DNA of 48,755 nt from Paraglomus occultum (Eukaryota; Glomeromycota; Glomeromycetes; Paraglomerales; Paraglomeraceae): positions 1 through 48,755 of the forward strand of contig CAJVPJ010000075.1 of NCBI GenBank assembly GCA_910592205.1, in the 5' to 3' direction. Positions 10,570 to 23,900 of this stretch are shown here, in pieces. Positions within the stretch are counted from its first letter, which is position 1. Each line of letters opens with the position of its first letter. The notes below the pieces were generated by a model, which saw only the letters and a list, made by a program, of their open reading frames with translations, did not search any database and was not told the DNA's origin. Position numbers and translations under genes: made by a program.

Positions 10570-11936
10570 GGGCACTTTCTATATAACGATAAATTATTTA
10601 TATGCTTAATTAAATGTAATAAGTATTAAATCACGTACTACCCTTTCGAAACAATGATTGTTGAGTCGTACTGTATATTGCGTGATGAATGTAAAACAAA
10701 TGAGAAGAAAAAGATCACCTCCCACGTCAATAACATTGCACACAACATGCAATATTTACTTGATGGAAGTTAATACCAATCAATATTTCTTATCTGACAT
10801 TTTGAACCAATGTTGCAATTATCGCCAGGAGATAATATGTTTGTTGCCCACTTTAAGGTTAAGACTGTTAATCGGCTAGTCACACAGACCGTAGATGTTC
10901 AATGAATTCACTGAATTAATTGTTAGTTAATATACTTTATAACGAAAAACAAACAATGACGCAAGAACAGTCAATTGGTAGTTGGTAAAAGATATTTAAT
11001 GGCAATACATTGGGGAATAAGCAAAGTAGCAAAAAGTCGAATGTTGGATAAGAAAAACGTGCAAAAGATAAGCGTAAAGGCTAGCGTGGCGTCTTAAGTT
11101 GTTTTCTATGGGGTGTTTTGCTTTGTTATGTAAGGAAAAAAAAAACATGCTATTACATGCATTTCTTAGAGTCGGTCGTATTCTAGACCCTCACTAAAAT
11201 TGAATTACAAATAAATTAAAGGCATATTACTCGTCCAGTGTCACCATCTGTTATAATATATTTATATTAAAATGTCTTATTTTAATAATTTATGTGTCAG
11301 TATTTCGTTGCGAATAATATCATTCATGATAATATTTTGTGATGGCAAAGCTATTCTAGATTCTGTTCCTGATGCTGTATATATGTATGTATATATATGT
11401 ATATATTGTATGTAAGTATGTATAACATCTACCAACTCCAGCGATCATACATAATACAAGTTGCCAAACCAGTCATATGGGCATGCTTGAACAATATTGT
11501 AAGCTTGGTGTTCTCGTAAGCTCATACAAGGCACTTTTACCCTTTTACTCCTTTACAGGATACCTTGCCAATCGGACAGCTGCGATCAACCGGGGAGTCT
11601 AATGGCAGCTCTACGCAACGTGTGTTTTTTAAACGCTCATGTTTTGCAAATATATTATAGAAATGCTATCAGCATCTGGCTGTCATTGGCACACCTGATG
11701 TTCCTAATTTGCATAATGAGTATATAGATGCAGGGTCTCCTATAAACACAAGGTAACGAATAAGTAAACATAAATATAATGTTTAATCAATATAAACAAA
11801 TTCACACAGACAAATAATCCATTCATCATCACCTTTGCCACACGTTACATCAAACTCTAAGTTATCACATTGCGCACATACTTACTGAAGAAGAAAAAAA
11901 AAGAGATTTGCAAACTTAAAATAAGACTAGCCAAAT
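10570..11936. other. Intergenic, with one weak small-gene candidate
   Basis: AT-rich sequence with no recognisable gene. The only structured candidate is a two-exon 88-codon plus-strand reading (11418-11515 joined to 11559-11727), described under findings. There is a TATG/TATA-rich tract at about 11380-11420. Confidence 0.5.
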
Positions 11937-12416
11937 TCATGAAACGTCTTTCCACGCTGAAAAAAAATTGTCATCCATAGAGTATATTCGGTTGGTTATT
12001 CTATCTGCAAGATAAAAAAAAATGACCGAGACTGCATAAAACTGTTGAATGTGATATTGTTGGAAATGTATTAGACTAAAAACGTCAAACCCTGAATGTG
12101 TGATCTTAATTTTTAAGACAATCAAGTATATGTTTAATGTATCACATATATACAGGGAACACACTACATAAGTATTACCAATACAAAACGTGTTGAAATA
12201 TATCGTATGGAAATTTAATAGCACGGAAAAAGGAAATTGAGGGGAAGGGTAGACGATGGATTGTTACCAAAATCCAAGTCACGTATATACTGTATATTAA
12301 TTGTGACACCACATAATTTACTTCGTCTGTGACGCCTGTAATATACACATGGTCATTCTCTGACATCTTTTCGCCTCCCATAACTCGATACTCTGCTCCT
12401 TGTCTCCGTCCTGTCT
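11937..12416 (-). CDS. C-terminal exons of a possible KH-domain RNA-binding protein
   Basis: Two exons, 12416-12291 and 12004-11937, join in phase (donor GTATAT, acceptor CTTGCAG). The first reads TGRRQGAEYRVMGGEKM, then SENDHVYITGVTDEVNYVVS and QLIY, which resembles the second half of a KH domain: a beta strand after the GxxG helices, then VxITGxxxxV and a final helix. The second exon ends NFFSAWKDVS and a stop. The preceding acceptor is TTGCAG at 12417-12418, so at least one exon with the GxxG loop must lie upstream. I could not find it in the minus strand up to 20 kb. The gene may have unusually long introns or be truncated. The KH assignment is tentative. Confidence 0.4.
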
Positions 12417-12512
12417 CTGCAATGTAGATCGATAAAAAAAATTAATGTGATGTGTTAAAGTGACGTACAGTAAAATAATTAATTAATAGTATGGATAACT
12501 TGTCATTCTTTT

Positions 12513-13124
12513 ATGATTACTAAACCGAATCGTTCTTGTATTGATTTAGAAGACTGCATATTCGTTTTGCATTTATGTATGCAGACAACGGGAAATTCGT
12601 TCCGACTGCAAATACTGTGTAAACGTTTCCTGATGCAAGTTTACTTATTCACACTCCGCCCCATTCTCCGTCCCGTCACCACTCACTCGTCCATCCTCTT
12701 TAAAACAACATTATTCGCTCAGTGTTTTATTGACTACTACGAAGGCGTATACACACAATTCAAACGACCAACCAACCCAGACATTTTCATTCATCTTTAT
12801 GCTTTTCTCCAATCATTTTATTGCAAAATACATCAATACACCAATGCACATATATACGTTGATTTGTGTAAGCAATTTAGCCCTCTTTGGTCTACAAGGC
12901 GGGCGCAGCGTTGGCGAAGCAGTACAATAGGAAGAAAAAAGAAGAAAAATAGCAATAAGAAGAAAGAGAAAGAAGAAGAAATAATAGAGAAAAAACTTGT
13001 AGCGATTTGTTTAATCAGACAAACAATATGTATTATTTCTATATTATTAATAATCAACAACACTTGTACATATATATTCAATAATTTATTTTATTTAATT
13101 TATATAATTATGGCAAGCAGATAA
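12513..13124 (+). CDS. Doubtful 203-codon ORF
   Basis: It starts with ATG and is uninterrupted for 203 codons, the longest unassigned ORF in the gene-poor region. The translation has a Cys/Phe-rich first half, a Lys/Glu-rich stretch (KKEKEEEIIEKK) and a hydrophobic C-terminus (SILLIINNTCTYIFNN). No motif is recognised, codon composition follows local base skew (C/T-rich then A-rich), and it overlaps the region upstream of the KH-like exons. It is probably fortuitous; a recent or lineage-specific gene is the alternative. Confidence 0.15.
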   Translation: MITKPNRSCIDLEDCIFVLHLCMQTTGNSFRLQILCKRFLMQVYLFTLRPILRPVTTHSSILFKTTLFAQCFIDYYEGVYTQFKRPTNPDIFIHLYAFLQSFYCKIHQYTNAHIYVDLCKQFSPLWSTRRAQRWRSSTIGRKKKKNSNKKKEKEEEIIEKKLVAICLIRQTICIISILLIINNTCTYIFNNLFYLIYIIMASR

Positions 13125-13613
13125 AATATATTCAATTTAATAGAGTCACTTTTCTTCAACAGTAAATCAATATCATTACATATTTTTGATTCGTATTGTC
13201 ACCAACAATGCAATGCATCACGCTCAACCATCCACCTCTCTCTTCTCACATGCACTGTTCGGATATCAACTCCCGAATAAATAAATATATGTAAATTAGA
13301 TTTTCTCATTGGGTGAAATATACGCGATTCTAGGCGCGCGATCCTTATAGGATGTAGATAGTACGGATTGCAAATGAACGGAAAATATAAAAGACTTGCT
13401 GCTTGTGACATGATGAGAGAAATTCATAATAGAAAAGCGAGATCATCGTATGTGTGTTCCATTAGCAACAACATATGATATCATTAATATTATTTGACTA
13501 TGTGACAGCATGCAGTATAACTATTTCACACCACATTCCATCTGTGTCATAGTGCCAATAAATGTGCTTGTGTAAATCAGCATATCAAACATCGTACACA
13601 ACAATGTATATAC

Positions 13614-13680
13614 CACACAAGGTATATACAGACACAAAGCATATACATAACACAAGGCATATACACAACACAACTTATAC
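13614..13680. repeat. Degenerate 15-18 bp tandem repeat
   Basis: About four imperfect copies of a unit like ACACAAGGYATATAC in tandem, with ACA/ATA spacers. Confidence 0.7.
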
Positions 13681-15270
13681 ATACACACATACAACCGCAA
13701 ACAGGTATATTTTATTTGATGCTATTTGTCTGGCCTTTTTTGTAAACTGTATGGACGTACCAAAGATTTAATTCATCCGTGGGGATGCGCTGTCTGCGGA
13801 GAATTTTTTTTTTTTCCACTTGAACGTTTTTTGTTGTGACAGATATGAACGCAAGATTCTAGTAATTCACTTGTTGTGATGTAGTCTAAACCGTCATATG
13901 ATTGGGCGCTTTAGTGGCGATAGTGTTTTTATTTCTAAGAATATCGTCTCACGTATTACGTTTGTAGAGTCAATTAGCCCGAGCTGCTCGTATTACATAA
14001 TCGTCCTATTACTGCAACATAAATTAAACACTGGGTTTGTTAATTTATAATGCGCTGAAACGAAAATTTTTTCGCTCGGTCTAGAACTTGGGTCTCCTTT
14101 GCTCGAACACCTATAGTTGAGAGCCTATCAATTTTCTTTATAATGCATGAAATGCAGACTTATTTGTCTCCATTCGTATAAACAGCGTCTGTGTTCATTA
14201 AGCATTTCATGCAGTATGACAAATTATTTGTTTTTAATGTTTATTTCGAGAGAACAGTGGACAATCGTGCTGGCCAGAATCCGGAAAAATCTTTTAACAT
14301 TTTGAAAAATGAAAGGGAATAAGGGATTGTTTGGCATATTGTTAGACAGGTGTAAATATTGGTGTGGAGCGAGTAATTGTGGGGGGCAGGGGGCAAGGGT
14401 TGAAACGAATACTTGGTGCCAAAAGCAGAGTCGGACGCACGAGTTAGCGATATAAAAATAGGCACTAAAGCACGTGAACAATTATATCAATTATTTGTGT
14501 ACTTGCTATTCTATTAATACAAGTGAACATTACAAATCTCAATCAGAAATATAACGCAAGCGTCATCTGATTGTCTGTTGGGCTTTCTTTGTCTGCAAGC
14601 CACTTCTCAGCACGTCCGACATGGTTCCACTCTATTCGTCGACCAACTCTCATACAATCAATGTCCTTCGAACATCGCTGTTTGTAACTCAATACTTACA
14701 TCGCATTTCAAAAAGATGCAGAAAAATTTTTTTTTCAGTTTACTTACTTACTAACGACAGTTGTCAGAGATTTACGCCCATTGCTTGATAATTGGTCTTT
14801 GTTCAGAATTCATTAAAGCGGAATATATTCTCGTGCGCATGAATGAAATGGCAGGTGATGATTGATATCGATGTAACTTTGCCGTATCAGCCTGCTTTCT
14901 GTGCTATGCTACGCTGTGTTGTCTATTTTCGAAGCATGCACAGAAAGAATGTGACCAATAATCATATGTCTTATGAAACTCCTCTTTATATACTTTGCAT
15001 TGTGATGCAGGTTCCCATGACTTCTTTCGCGAATCGGTAGAATACGTGTCTTGTATAAAAATATCTTTCATAAATGTTACTACCTTATTGGATACCAGAC
15101 ATCACATCTCTTTCTTTTGTCTTTCCTTTTACACTTTTTTTTTTTTAAAAAAAAAACTTTATTTATTATGTTAATAACTTCACGCCCGCACTTGCATGAA
15201 CTATCATACACACAGCTAAAACAGCATGCTCTTTGCTTATCGACGAATGATGACAATGCGCATACGTACT

Positions 15271-15329
15271 TAACTGTACTGTACTGTGCTGTAGTGCGCT
15301 GTAGTGTACTGTAGTGTACTGTAGTGTAC
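15271..15329. repeat. 5/10-bp tandem repeat (TACTG/TAGTG)
   Basis: Roughly six copies of a 10-bp unit TACTGTAGTG, beginning as simpler TACTG repeats. No coding frame benefits from it. Confidence 0.8.
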
Positions 15330-18300
15330 ATCTCGATATCATCATCACCATCTTATTGCATCAATATCTTTCTCGTTTATAGCTTTACCCATAGATGTTT
15401 TGACTTCACATTCCATGTGTACTTCAAGCCTTTACTTAAGCTGACAAAGATTTACGTACAGTCATCTGCATATCTCATCTTCATTTATGACATCACTTAA
15501 ACGTTGTAATTGCCCCATATATCGATCAACAATTAAAAAAAGATTTTAAGAAATTTTTTCATCAGAATACGTTATCAACTTTATTTGTAGAATATATTAA
15601 TATGCGTTGTGTCAATACTCTAAGCCCTGTTCATCAACGCTTAATTAGGTTTAGACTATGGTTGACAAAGACTACCGCGTGTTAACTCAGCCACGGCAAT
15701 AACCGACTGTATCGCATGATTGCGGGTAAACCTTGTATATATCTCCGTTCCGTCAGGTCAAACCATGTCTCCGCCGCACGCCCCAATGTCTCTTGCCGTC
15801 TTCTCCGAACATCGCTTTAAACAATATTCGTGTTTCGATACATAATACATACTAATATATGCTACGTATGCTGTCTTGCAACACTTTTGTTAGCCATAGT
15901 ATGCTATTATCTCCCTTTATTTTGCTGCATTGCATGAATGGGAGTGTGAAGGATGAGTCAGTATTGTTTACCTTGGCAACAATAAGAGCCGGTCGTTCTA
16001 GGAATGTTCCGAAGTCACACAGTGCAGCTTACCTTTTTTTTTTCTCTCCCTTAATCCGTTCACGTGACAATATTGCAACACGGAGTATGTACAGTATATA
16101 CATGCTATTTATAATTATGTAATGGAGAACATCTGTTCACTGAGAAAACAAGGTCCCATTTATTTGCGCCAAACTTTTAAACTAGAGTGTGTTGATATAC
16201 AAAAAAAAAAAGAGATAAAGTCAAAGAATAAGGCAAGCAATACCTCACAATCATAACGAATTGCTCGTAAGTGAATGACAATATTCAAAAAGAATGTATT
16301 TTGGTCTGCTTCGCTTTTTGAAGCCGTATTTGTGACGCGTAAATATAGTCTATTGGTAGTCCGTATGTAGTTGTCTAAATGGCAGATATTGTGAGCACCA
16401 TGCTGTGGTTTATTAAATCGATATTTCCTTCTGTACCTGTTAAGTGTGTAATAACGTTTATACAATGAGCTTGCTATTCGGATGAAAATCTCATTATTGT
16501 AATTTATTTAGTTTCTTTGAGTATTCTGATAATTTGACAGGTCCACATATCGAATTTCGTTGCTTTACTATACATGTCTCAAATTTATTAACTTCATCTG
16601 TGGGTTGAAAAATGTTACAAGAAACAGCGAACAATGATTGGTAAACGATGTTTATGCTTTATCGAATATTAGCTACATGACATAAAGAATATTCCGGGTT
16701 TGTCGCACTGATTCCTAAATTGGGACATGTAATAAATGATAATAAGTCTAATAACAGCGAAAGCGGAAATCAGTATACCGCAAATGAGCATCTATTATGC
16801 CTGCAAATTACTTACGAGATTTTATGGATGACAACAATAACATCATTTGTCGTCAATTTGTTAGTCGTTTTTTTGTAGCGTTGGTTCGGAGTGTTTGGAT
16901 CTAGACCGTTGATCGTATCCAAAGTACCATGTTTTTCTAAATTAAGCAACCCATGTCTGCCATTTAAAGTAGTGATGAACTTCGTCATGTCTGTAAAAAG
17001 GAAAACGATTCTCTGCGCAACAAGGCCCGACCATTCACTGCTTTGTTATGATATATTGTGTGGCTCCAAATTATATGCAGGAGTAATTGATATGAAAATT
17101 TAATTTACGATAAGATTTCAACAACCCTCTTAGTGTTCGTTGTCGAGCGAACTAAATTTACATCGTTAAGGGGGTGTTTGCAATTGAGTAACGTCCACTA
17201 TCAAAGTTTCCCCAACAAAGTAGTATCATTATTCCTTCGCTTTCACTGAAAACAATCGGATCAATCAGAAATGAGTGGGGCTGAAAAAGAACGATACGGA
17301 TTAGGTCCCGTTAATGAAGAAAGGGGGAAAACTGTTATGCTATCCTTAAAATGATATAATTGTGCGTTTTTAACATTGTCTGTCCTGAACTAAAGTAACA
17401 GCAAATCTAGTTTTTAGTTCAAAACTCGGCGTATCATATAGTCTATCATTAACATACTGTATATATGCATTATATTATATTGTTATTTGCGGCAATGCTT
17501 GAAATCTCATAGAACTTACAAACGATTATTTATCTACACAAGTCTCGTTTTCGTTTTTATAAAGGCTGTCGTTATACAATCACAACCATATGTTCTTGTT
17601 ACATAATACCAAGTACAACTTGCTGTAAAGTATTGATACGTTCTAATTTTCTGTACTCTCTCTTTTTCACTGCAATTATGAGCAGACATTTCATGGGCGT
17701 ATTTTTATATTCTCCCTGCATTCTCTCAATACAATAGAAATGTCTAGTAACTCATAGCACAATTGCTGAATGTTTATCAATAAGTAACTGGCGATGAGAA
17801 ATTCCACAAATTCATTCTTCAAGTCTCTTTATTTTTTGCTCGTTTGCGTACATTAACTTTATGACGACTCTTATGGTCGCCAAACCATTGTACTAGTACA
17901 TGCAGAAGAAGTATCAGTTTTCAAATTTACCTAGACAAATGGTCGACTGCTGCTGGTGGTAATGGTTGTTGTAACGGTTCTTGTAATGGTTGGTATAATG
18001 GTTTTTCTTGCTTGACCAAGTAACTACTTGGTTTCGTCAGTATGCGTGTACGTTCTCCGTCTCGTTAATATACCGTAATGTTTGTCAACGACTTTCGCTA
18101 TTATTTGTATGGGGCAATAGAACTAAACTTTGAAAAAGAAAAAGTCATACTACGTCCTTTTGCATATTTTTGACTTAAAAATGCCAACTATTTGTTTGCT
18201 GTTCGTCGTGAATAATACAAGTGTTGGGTTATTTCTTCTGTTTTTGTTTTATTTCTTTTATTTTTTTTGTCAAGCAATTTTTCAAGACGAGCGAAGGGAG

Positions 18301-20975
18301 GTAAATGAATTTTCCCATACAATTTTGTCAGCAGTAATATCATAAAGAGCATTACATCATGAAGGCAGTGCTGCTTAAGCGTAGTACTATATTGCAATGG
18401 TTTATTGACCCAAATTTGACTACTTGGCGTAATCAACATATCGCAAGTGGCAATGTGAATAACACTTAAAAATGAATAGTAAATGTATGCGCTGCTACGC
18501 AAGCAAATAGGAGACATAGTCACAGAAGAAATTGCATTAGCGAAGGAGACGTTGGATAAAAAAAGTTTCAAACATATATTTTATCACGAAATTGACTCAA
18601 CAGACAAAGAAACATGCAATAATTTAAACTCTAAAATTTAACGGACTTGTCAAGCTTTACGGTCCGTGATTTATAATATTTACACAGTCGCCATCTCGCT
18701 AAGAAGTCTATTTGTAACTCTGTCGGAATTGCTTACACGACAAAAATTGTACAAAAAAAAAATACTTTCATAAATCTTTCTACTTTTACTCCACTGTTGC
18801 CTGTCTATTCTCACTGTTTACTTTTTTTACATTACATGGTCTGGCGTCTAAAGTAACTGTTGTTCTGATGCAATCATGTAGTACGTTTGTCTCAATATGT
18901 TGCAACTTATCAATCAATCGTCTTATTGGCTTGCTTTCGTAAAATAAATGTCACTATTGCAGGCAATTCAATAATATTTTTAGAGTGCCTATTCCACTCA
19001 TGCACAATAGCCACCTTTGCCAAGACAACGTGAACGCTCTTTGTACATTTATCTATTCAATCAAAGATTTACTTACTTTTTTTCTGTGGAATAGTTAGCG
19101 TCTGCTGTACTCTATATCAAGCGGCAGCGATATTAATATTGAATAACATATATATCACGAACACTGTTCGAGGCACAAGATCAAACGAATCATTGTTTGT
19201 CACACGATTGCAGCCTTGACTGCTAATGTTTCATTCTGTATCATGGACTTCTTTATTTTAACTGGTGTCTTTCCATTGTCTCGACAAAATTTGTCTAAAA
19301 CAGTGTTTTGTCTACTAGAGTGGGACAGTTTCAGAAGATTTTATCTCCATTCAGACTAGAGCTCACTAGACTACTCCTACGTTTCATGTATACCGTTTCT
19401 TTAATGTATGAATTTTACGTAGTTGGTTAACTATTTTCATTGACCTGCGTTGGTATTTTACCAAATGCTAAAAAAGGCTTAGTCAGCGACAATTTCTTTG
19501 TGAAGATTAAACTTCCGGCAGATATTCTTAGTCATTATCTATCTCATAATGGATCAACGTTTGGCTGTTTTTTGAGAGTCTCTTCTTGGTTTCGACAATT
19601 TGAACTTTTGGTGTTCCAGTGCTTTGGTAACGTTTCAGAAATAGTTTAGAGTAGATAGTGCTCGAGCTTGCTTGTCGTATCACATACCACTGTTACACTA
19701 CGCCGGTTCATTGCAGCGTGTGACGTTTACTTGCAGTATAGTAAATAGACCAGCTTTAATTCGAAACTTTCTCCGAACTCGATTAGGTCCATTTTTACTG
19801 TCATTAAAAGAAATGGTGAATAGAACTCGACAGACATATAAACTGACCCGCATCAACAATGCACTAACCAAGAAACACCAAGTTCGAAATAGATACAGTA
19901 TTGCACGTGACCACATAATCTGCATAATAAAATCATTCGCATGTCATATGGATAAATTCCAACGATTTTTAGGGTTGATCAGCGTGTCGCCCCCGGCAAC
20001 ATCTTCAAAATTGTGGAGGACATGTATTATCAACTACTGGATTCCATAAAGAAACTTTTAAACTAAAAATGCATTCATATGAAAATGTTTTCACGTTTTT
20101 TTTTTTCGCCAACGATAATCTTTTTTGATTATACCATAGTATCATCAAATTGTGATTGGTACATTTTTGTAAAGAAAAAAAAATTTTTTCTCGAGTCTTG
20201 CATGATAAGCATCTGCACCTTTAGTAACACAAAGTCATTGATTTTCTCAGCATAATAGCTTATCATATGATGCATCGGGCGTTTCTCCACGCATTCCATA
20301 CAATAACAAAAGTATGTATGATATGTGCTTATCATTTTCTCATTTTCTGTAGAGAAGGGTTTCTTTTAACAGAGACAGACAAGATAGTTGTCGGTTCCAT
20401 TTAATGTCCTTGCAGACTTGATATCACAAACTCTGATGTGCTCCTAATCCTAATACCCCAAAAGGTCACGACCAACATTCAATTCCGCTGACATCAAAGA
20501 AAAAGTATTTGATCTTGTCACGTGAAACAAAGAACCAAATATTTACTTTGATTTGTAATTATCAAATTCTCACTCAATCTATAATAAACCATAAGTTCAA
20601 ATTCTAAAAGAGTTTACATTTACGTACCATCAGTTTTTGAAGTGAATATACTCTTACAGCTTGAACAAACTATAAAACCGTGTCTCTTGGCAGGAATCCG
20701 TGCAAAACTTACTAAAATTAGGAAGGAAACAGATAACTGATTTACAAGAAAAACTTATTGTCCGGGAATGAGCTAAGGAAAAAAGGTAAGGGGGAAAAAA
20801 CACAGTCATCGAAGTAGAGGTATAAATGTCCGTCATATGTATACGTTTATATTATATGATTAGTTGGAATCTATACAAAGTAAAAAACCCTCGCAATCTA
20901 GAGGATCGTAGAAAAATAAGGATGAGATAGAGGAGGTAAATTTTCAATAAGTTCCCAAAGTGGGATTCATGGATT

Positions 20976-23900
20976 TCAACTACTGGCGTCTCCATCATTA
21001 ACGCCAACAGTCGTTCTTCTGGGAATCCATTCTCCATTCTCTCCGGTAATGTTATTATCTTCTTCAACATTATATACACCAAAATCCAATACTTCGAAGA
21101 ATGTGACTTGATTGCGTTGTACAGCTGCCACACATCTGCGTTCACCGAATCTCACTTGCCTACAAGACAAATGAAATGTAATCATGGTTAATGATGATAC
21201 ATCACTTTAGATTGTTATCGACGTCTTGGCATCGTTTATAGGCAGTCAAATACATACCAAACACCACTGAGCCCAGTCAACAGGTCACGAACGAACTTGC
21301 CCGTCTTTACATCCCACATTTTTAATGTACCGTCAGACCCAGATATGACCTTGTGTTCGTCATGCTGAAAGCAGGTGATTGCACCAGTGTGTGCAGTCAA
21401 CACATGTTTACAAGTGCCATCATTCGGATTCCAAATACGCAGAGTCGAGTCTGCTGCCGCCGAGACGAGATAATCATGTGACAAGTCAAGAAGGCCGACA
21501 AGAGAAGAGTGACCTTTTTGATCGAAAAATTAAGTGTAGAATTGTAAATTGCAAAGTTAGAAAACATATAAAAGTTCACAGCATGCATGAATAAACAAAA
21601 ATAAAAGACAAACCTTCTAAAGACCAAACACATGTTCCGTCTTCCAAGCTCCATACTTTCACCGTGCCATCCATACTGCCGCTCATGCACCTATTTCTTT
21701 TTGCATCCAATACTACTGAATACACCTTCTGTGTATGAGCAGTAAGCCTCCATAAACACTCTCCAGTCATAATATTCCACACTCGCACACTGCAGTCGTA
21801 ACTACCGCTAACCAAAGTATTTCCTACTCCAGCCAGAGCGCGAACAGAGTGCGTATGTCCTTGAAGTGTACGGATAAAATATGGATTGTCCTGAAGTGAC
21901 ATGTTATCAGAAGGAGACGATGGATTGGATGGTGCGAACGGGGTGTCATTAGTGGTATCGGGTAAACGCCAGACACGAAGTGTGGAGTCACGAGAACCAG
22001 TGACTATTAGAGGGATGGGCGGTTCAACCATAGTAGAATCGCTTGTAGCCTGGGGCATGATTATTTGTAAACATCTCACAGTACTGGTGTGGCCGGGAAA
22101 TATATGAGTGCATACCCCACGCTTGATGTCCCATACGCGTACCGTTCTGTCTGTTGACCCTGAAACCAAAGTATTACCAACATACTGTAATGCCCAGACA
22201 CCGCCGTCATGCCCTTCAAGACGGTTTATTAACTTTCCCGTGGCTGTTTCATAAACGTTAATACATTGATCATCCGATCCGGAGATTATCTTTTCGGTAT
22301 CGAACTGTAAACAAGTAACAACGTTGTTGCCGTGACCAGGAAACGAAATGTGTTTGTATCTACCATGGCGCCAGTTCTGTCTGATTAGATGATGTCTCCT
22401 ATAAATTGCCTTATACGGATGTCTGGCAGATGGCTCGAGCGGGAGTTTAGAAGCTGCATCAAGGGAAATGCTATGTGGTCGCTCAGTCGATGCTGGAAAA
22501 GCAGACATGGATGACTGGGACATTATATCATCGCTGTCATCATTTTCATCTTCAGCCGATTTTTCTTTGCCTTTATGGGAAAGTGTTGCCGATGCTGTTG
22601 ATGAAAAGGAGTTTGATGGACGAATGGATTCAAACATAGAATCAAAAGTAGAGTTTTCTTGCATTGTATTATCCAGGTCGACATTCATTAATTCTGTCTC
22701 ATTGTTAGATGTATATCTTTCCATTGGGACAGAAGTATCGTCCAATTTAGTGGCGAATAAGTTGTTTTCATTTTCTGTTCCTATTGTACTTTCTAACTGC
22801 ATCTGTTGATTTGCCCTGTCTACTTCCTTCCCCCTATAGTTTATTGACCTTATAGGAGACAAAACACTCCATCCTTCTCGAATACACCGTTCCTCTTCTC
22901 CTTCTTCTAATACATATCCATCGGCTTCCAATCTACGTTTCCAGGTGAATCCATCGCCATCAATGACTGACCTCCACCGTTTACTGACTATTGCTGCCTG
23001 ACACATACTACGTGCATCAAGATACCTTACAATGTGAAGACTTAGTTCGAGCGGTAGTAACCCGAGAAAGTCTTTTCGCAAAGCAGGAAGGATGATATTG
23101 CTTACGTATTGGAGTGTGTTGGCCGGGCATCGACGAAGCAAATGGAATAGCATGTATGATTGCATTGTCCCCGGTAACGCATCAAAGGTTGCTAACATAG
23201 TCGGAAGGTCAAGCAATGATGGAACATGAGGTATTGATGGTTTCGTCAAGTGCCATGGCGTCTTTGAATCAGTCGAGTCTTGGGTATCCTCTACATCGAC
23301 TTCGTTTGGAACCGCTTGAGCAAAAAGTGAATCGAATTGATTGTTATTACCAGACGCAGACATACCAGTCACGGGAGATAAAGATGGAGATGGGAGTGCT
23401 GATGAGTGGGTGCTTCTTGTTGTTGACGGAGTGTCCATTCCAAGATTTGATGTTGTGATAGAAGTAAAGTGTCGAGATGAAGATGACATGGGTGTTGGCT
23501 GTATGAGAGGGGAAGTGGAGTCAAATTGGGCATTAGTCGGTGACATCGCTCCTGAGTTGGAGGCAGATGACGATTGTGAATTTCTTCTGAATTCCGTGGC
23601 CAAATCCTGCCATGAATCGTCCGAGGCCAGCTCGTTGTCAATGTCTTGGGAGGAAGACTGCCTTGCTCTTGGCTTCTTGTGTGGCGGGGAAAGAGTTTGA
23701 TCGCGTGGAATTCGTGATTCATATGTAGATAGCCGTTTATTAGCCGAAGTGAGATCTAGAATGTCTACTGGTGACGCCGGTCGTTTTCTTGTGGATGTCA
23801 TTGTGGTTGTAGTTGTAGTCGCTGGTTTGGATTCTGATGTTGAAGCAAGTTTCTGTATTTGGGTATTGATATTTTGAGGTGATTGATGCATTTGCAAAGC

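Larger units (their letters stand above)
12417..20975. other. Gene-poor region of about 8.6 kb with decayed exon-like and repeat sequences
   Basis: No gene here can be recognised. It contains a 203-codon plus-strand ORF of low-complexity composition (12513-13124), tandem repeats at 13614-13680 and 15271-15329, two related GC-richer minus-strand segments near 14543-14690 and 15682-15830, a well-bounded exon-like segment at 16816-16990 (minus), and a 125-codon open stretch at 19672-20049 (plus). The rest is AT-rich with many homopolymer runs. It could hold long introns of the 11937 gene, relics of transposons, or simple intergenic DNA. Confidence 0.5.

Noticed and set aside
10394-10609. Plus-strand 71-codon ORF over the C2H2 first exon
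   Set aside because: It lies antisense to the exon that joins in phase to the four fingers; no motif.
14050-14130. Possible tRNA fragment on the minus strand (GAGACCCAAGTTCTAGACC)
   Set aside because: It resembles a tRNA 3' half, but no matching acceptor stem or A box could be placed.
23216-23722. ORFs of 80-119 codons inside the CDC4-like exon 2
   Set aside because: They are shadows of the 2.4-kb coding exon.
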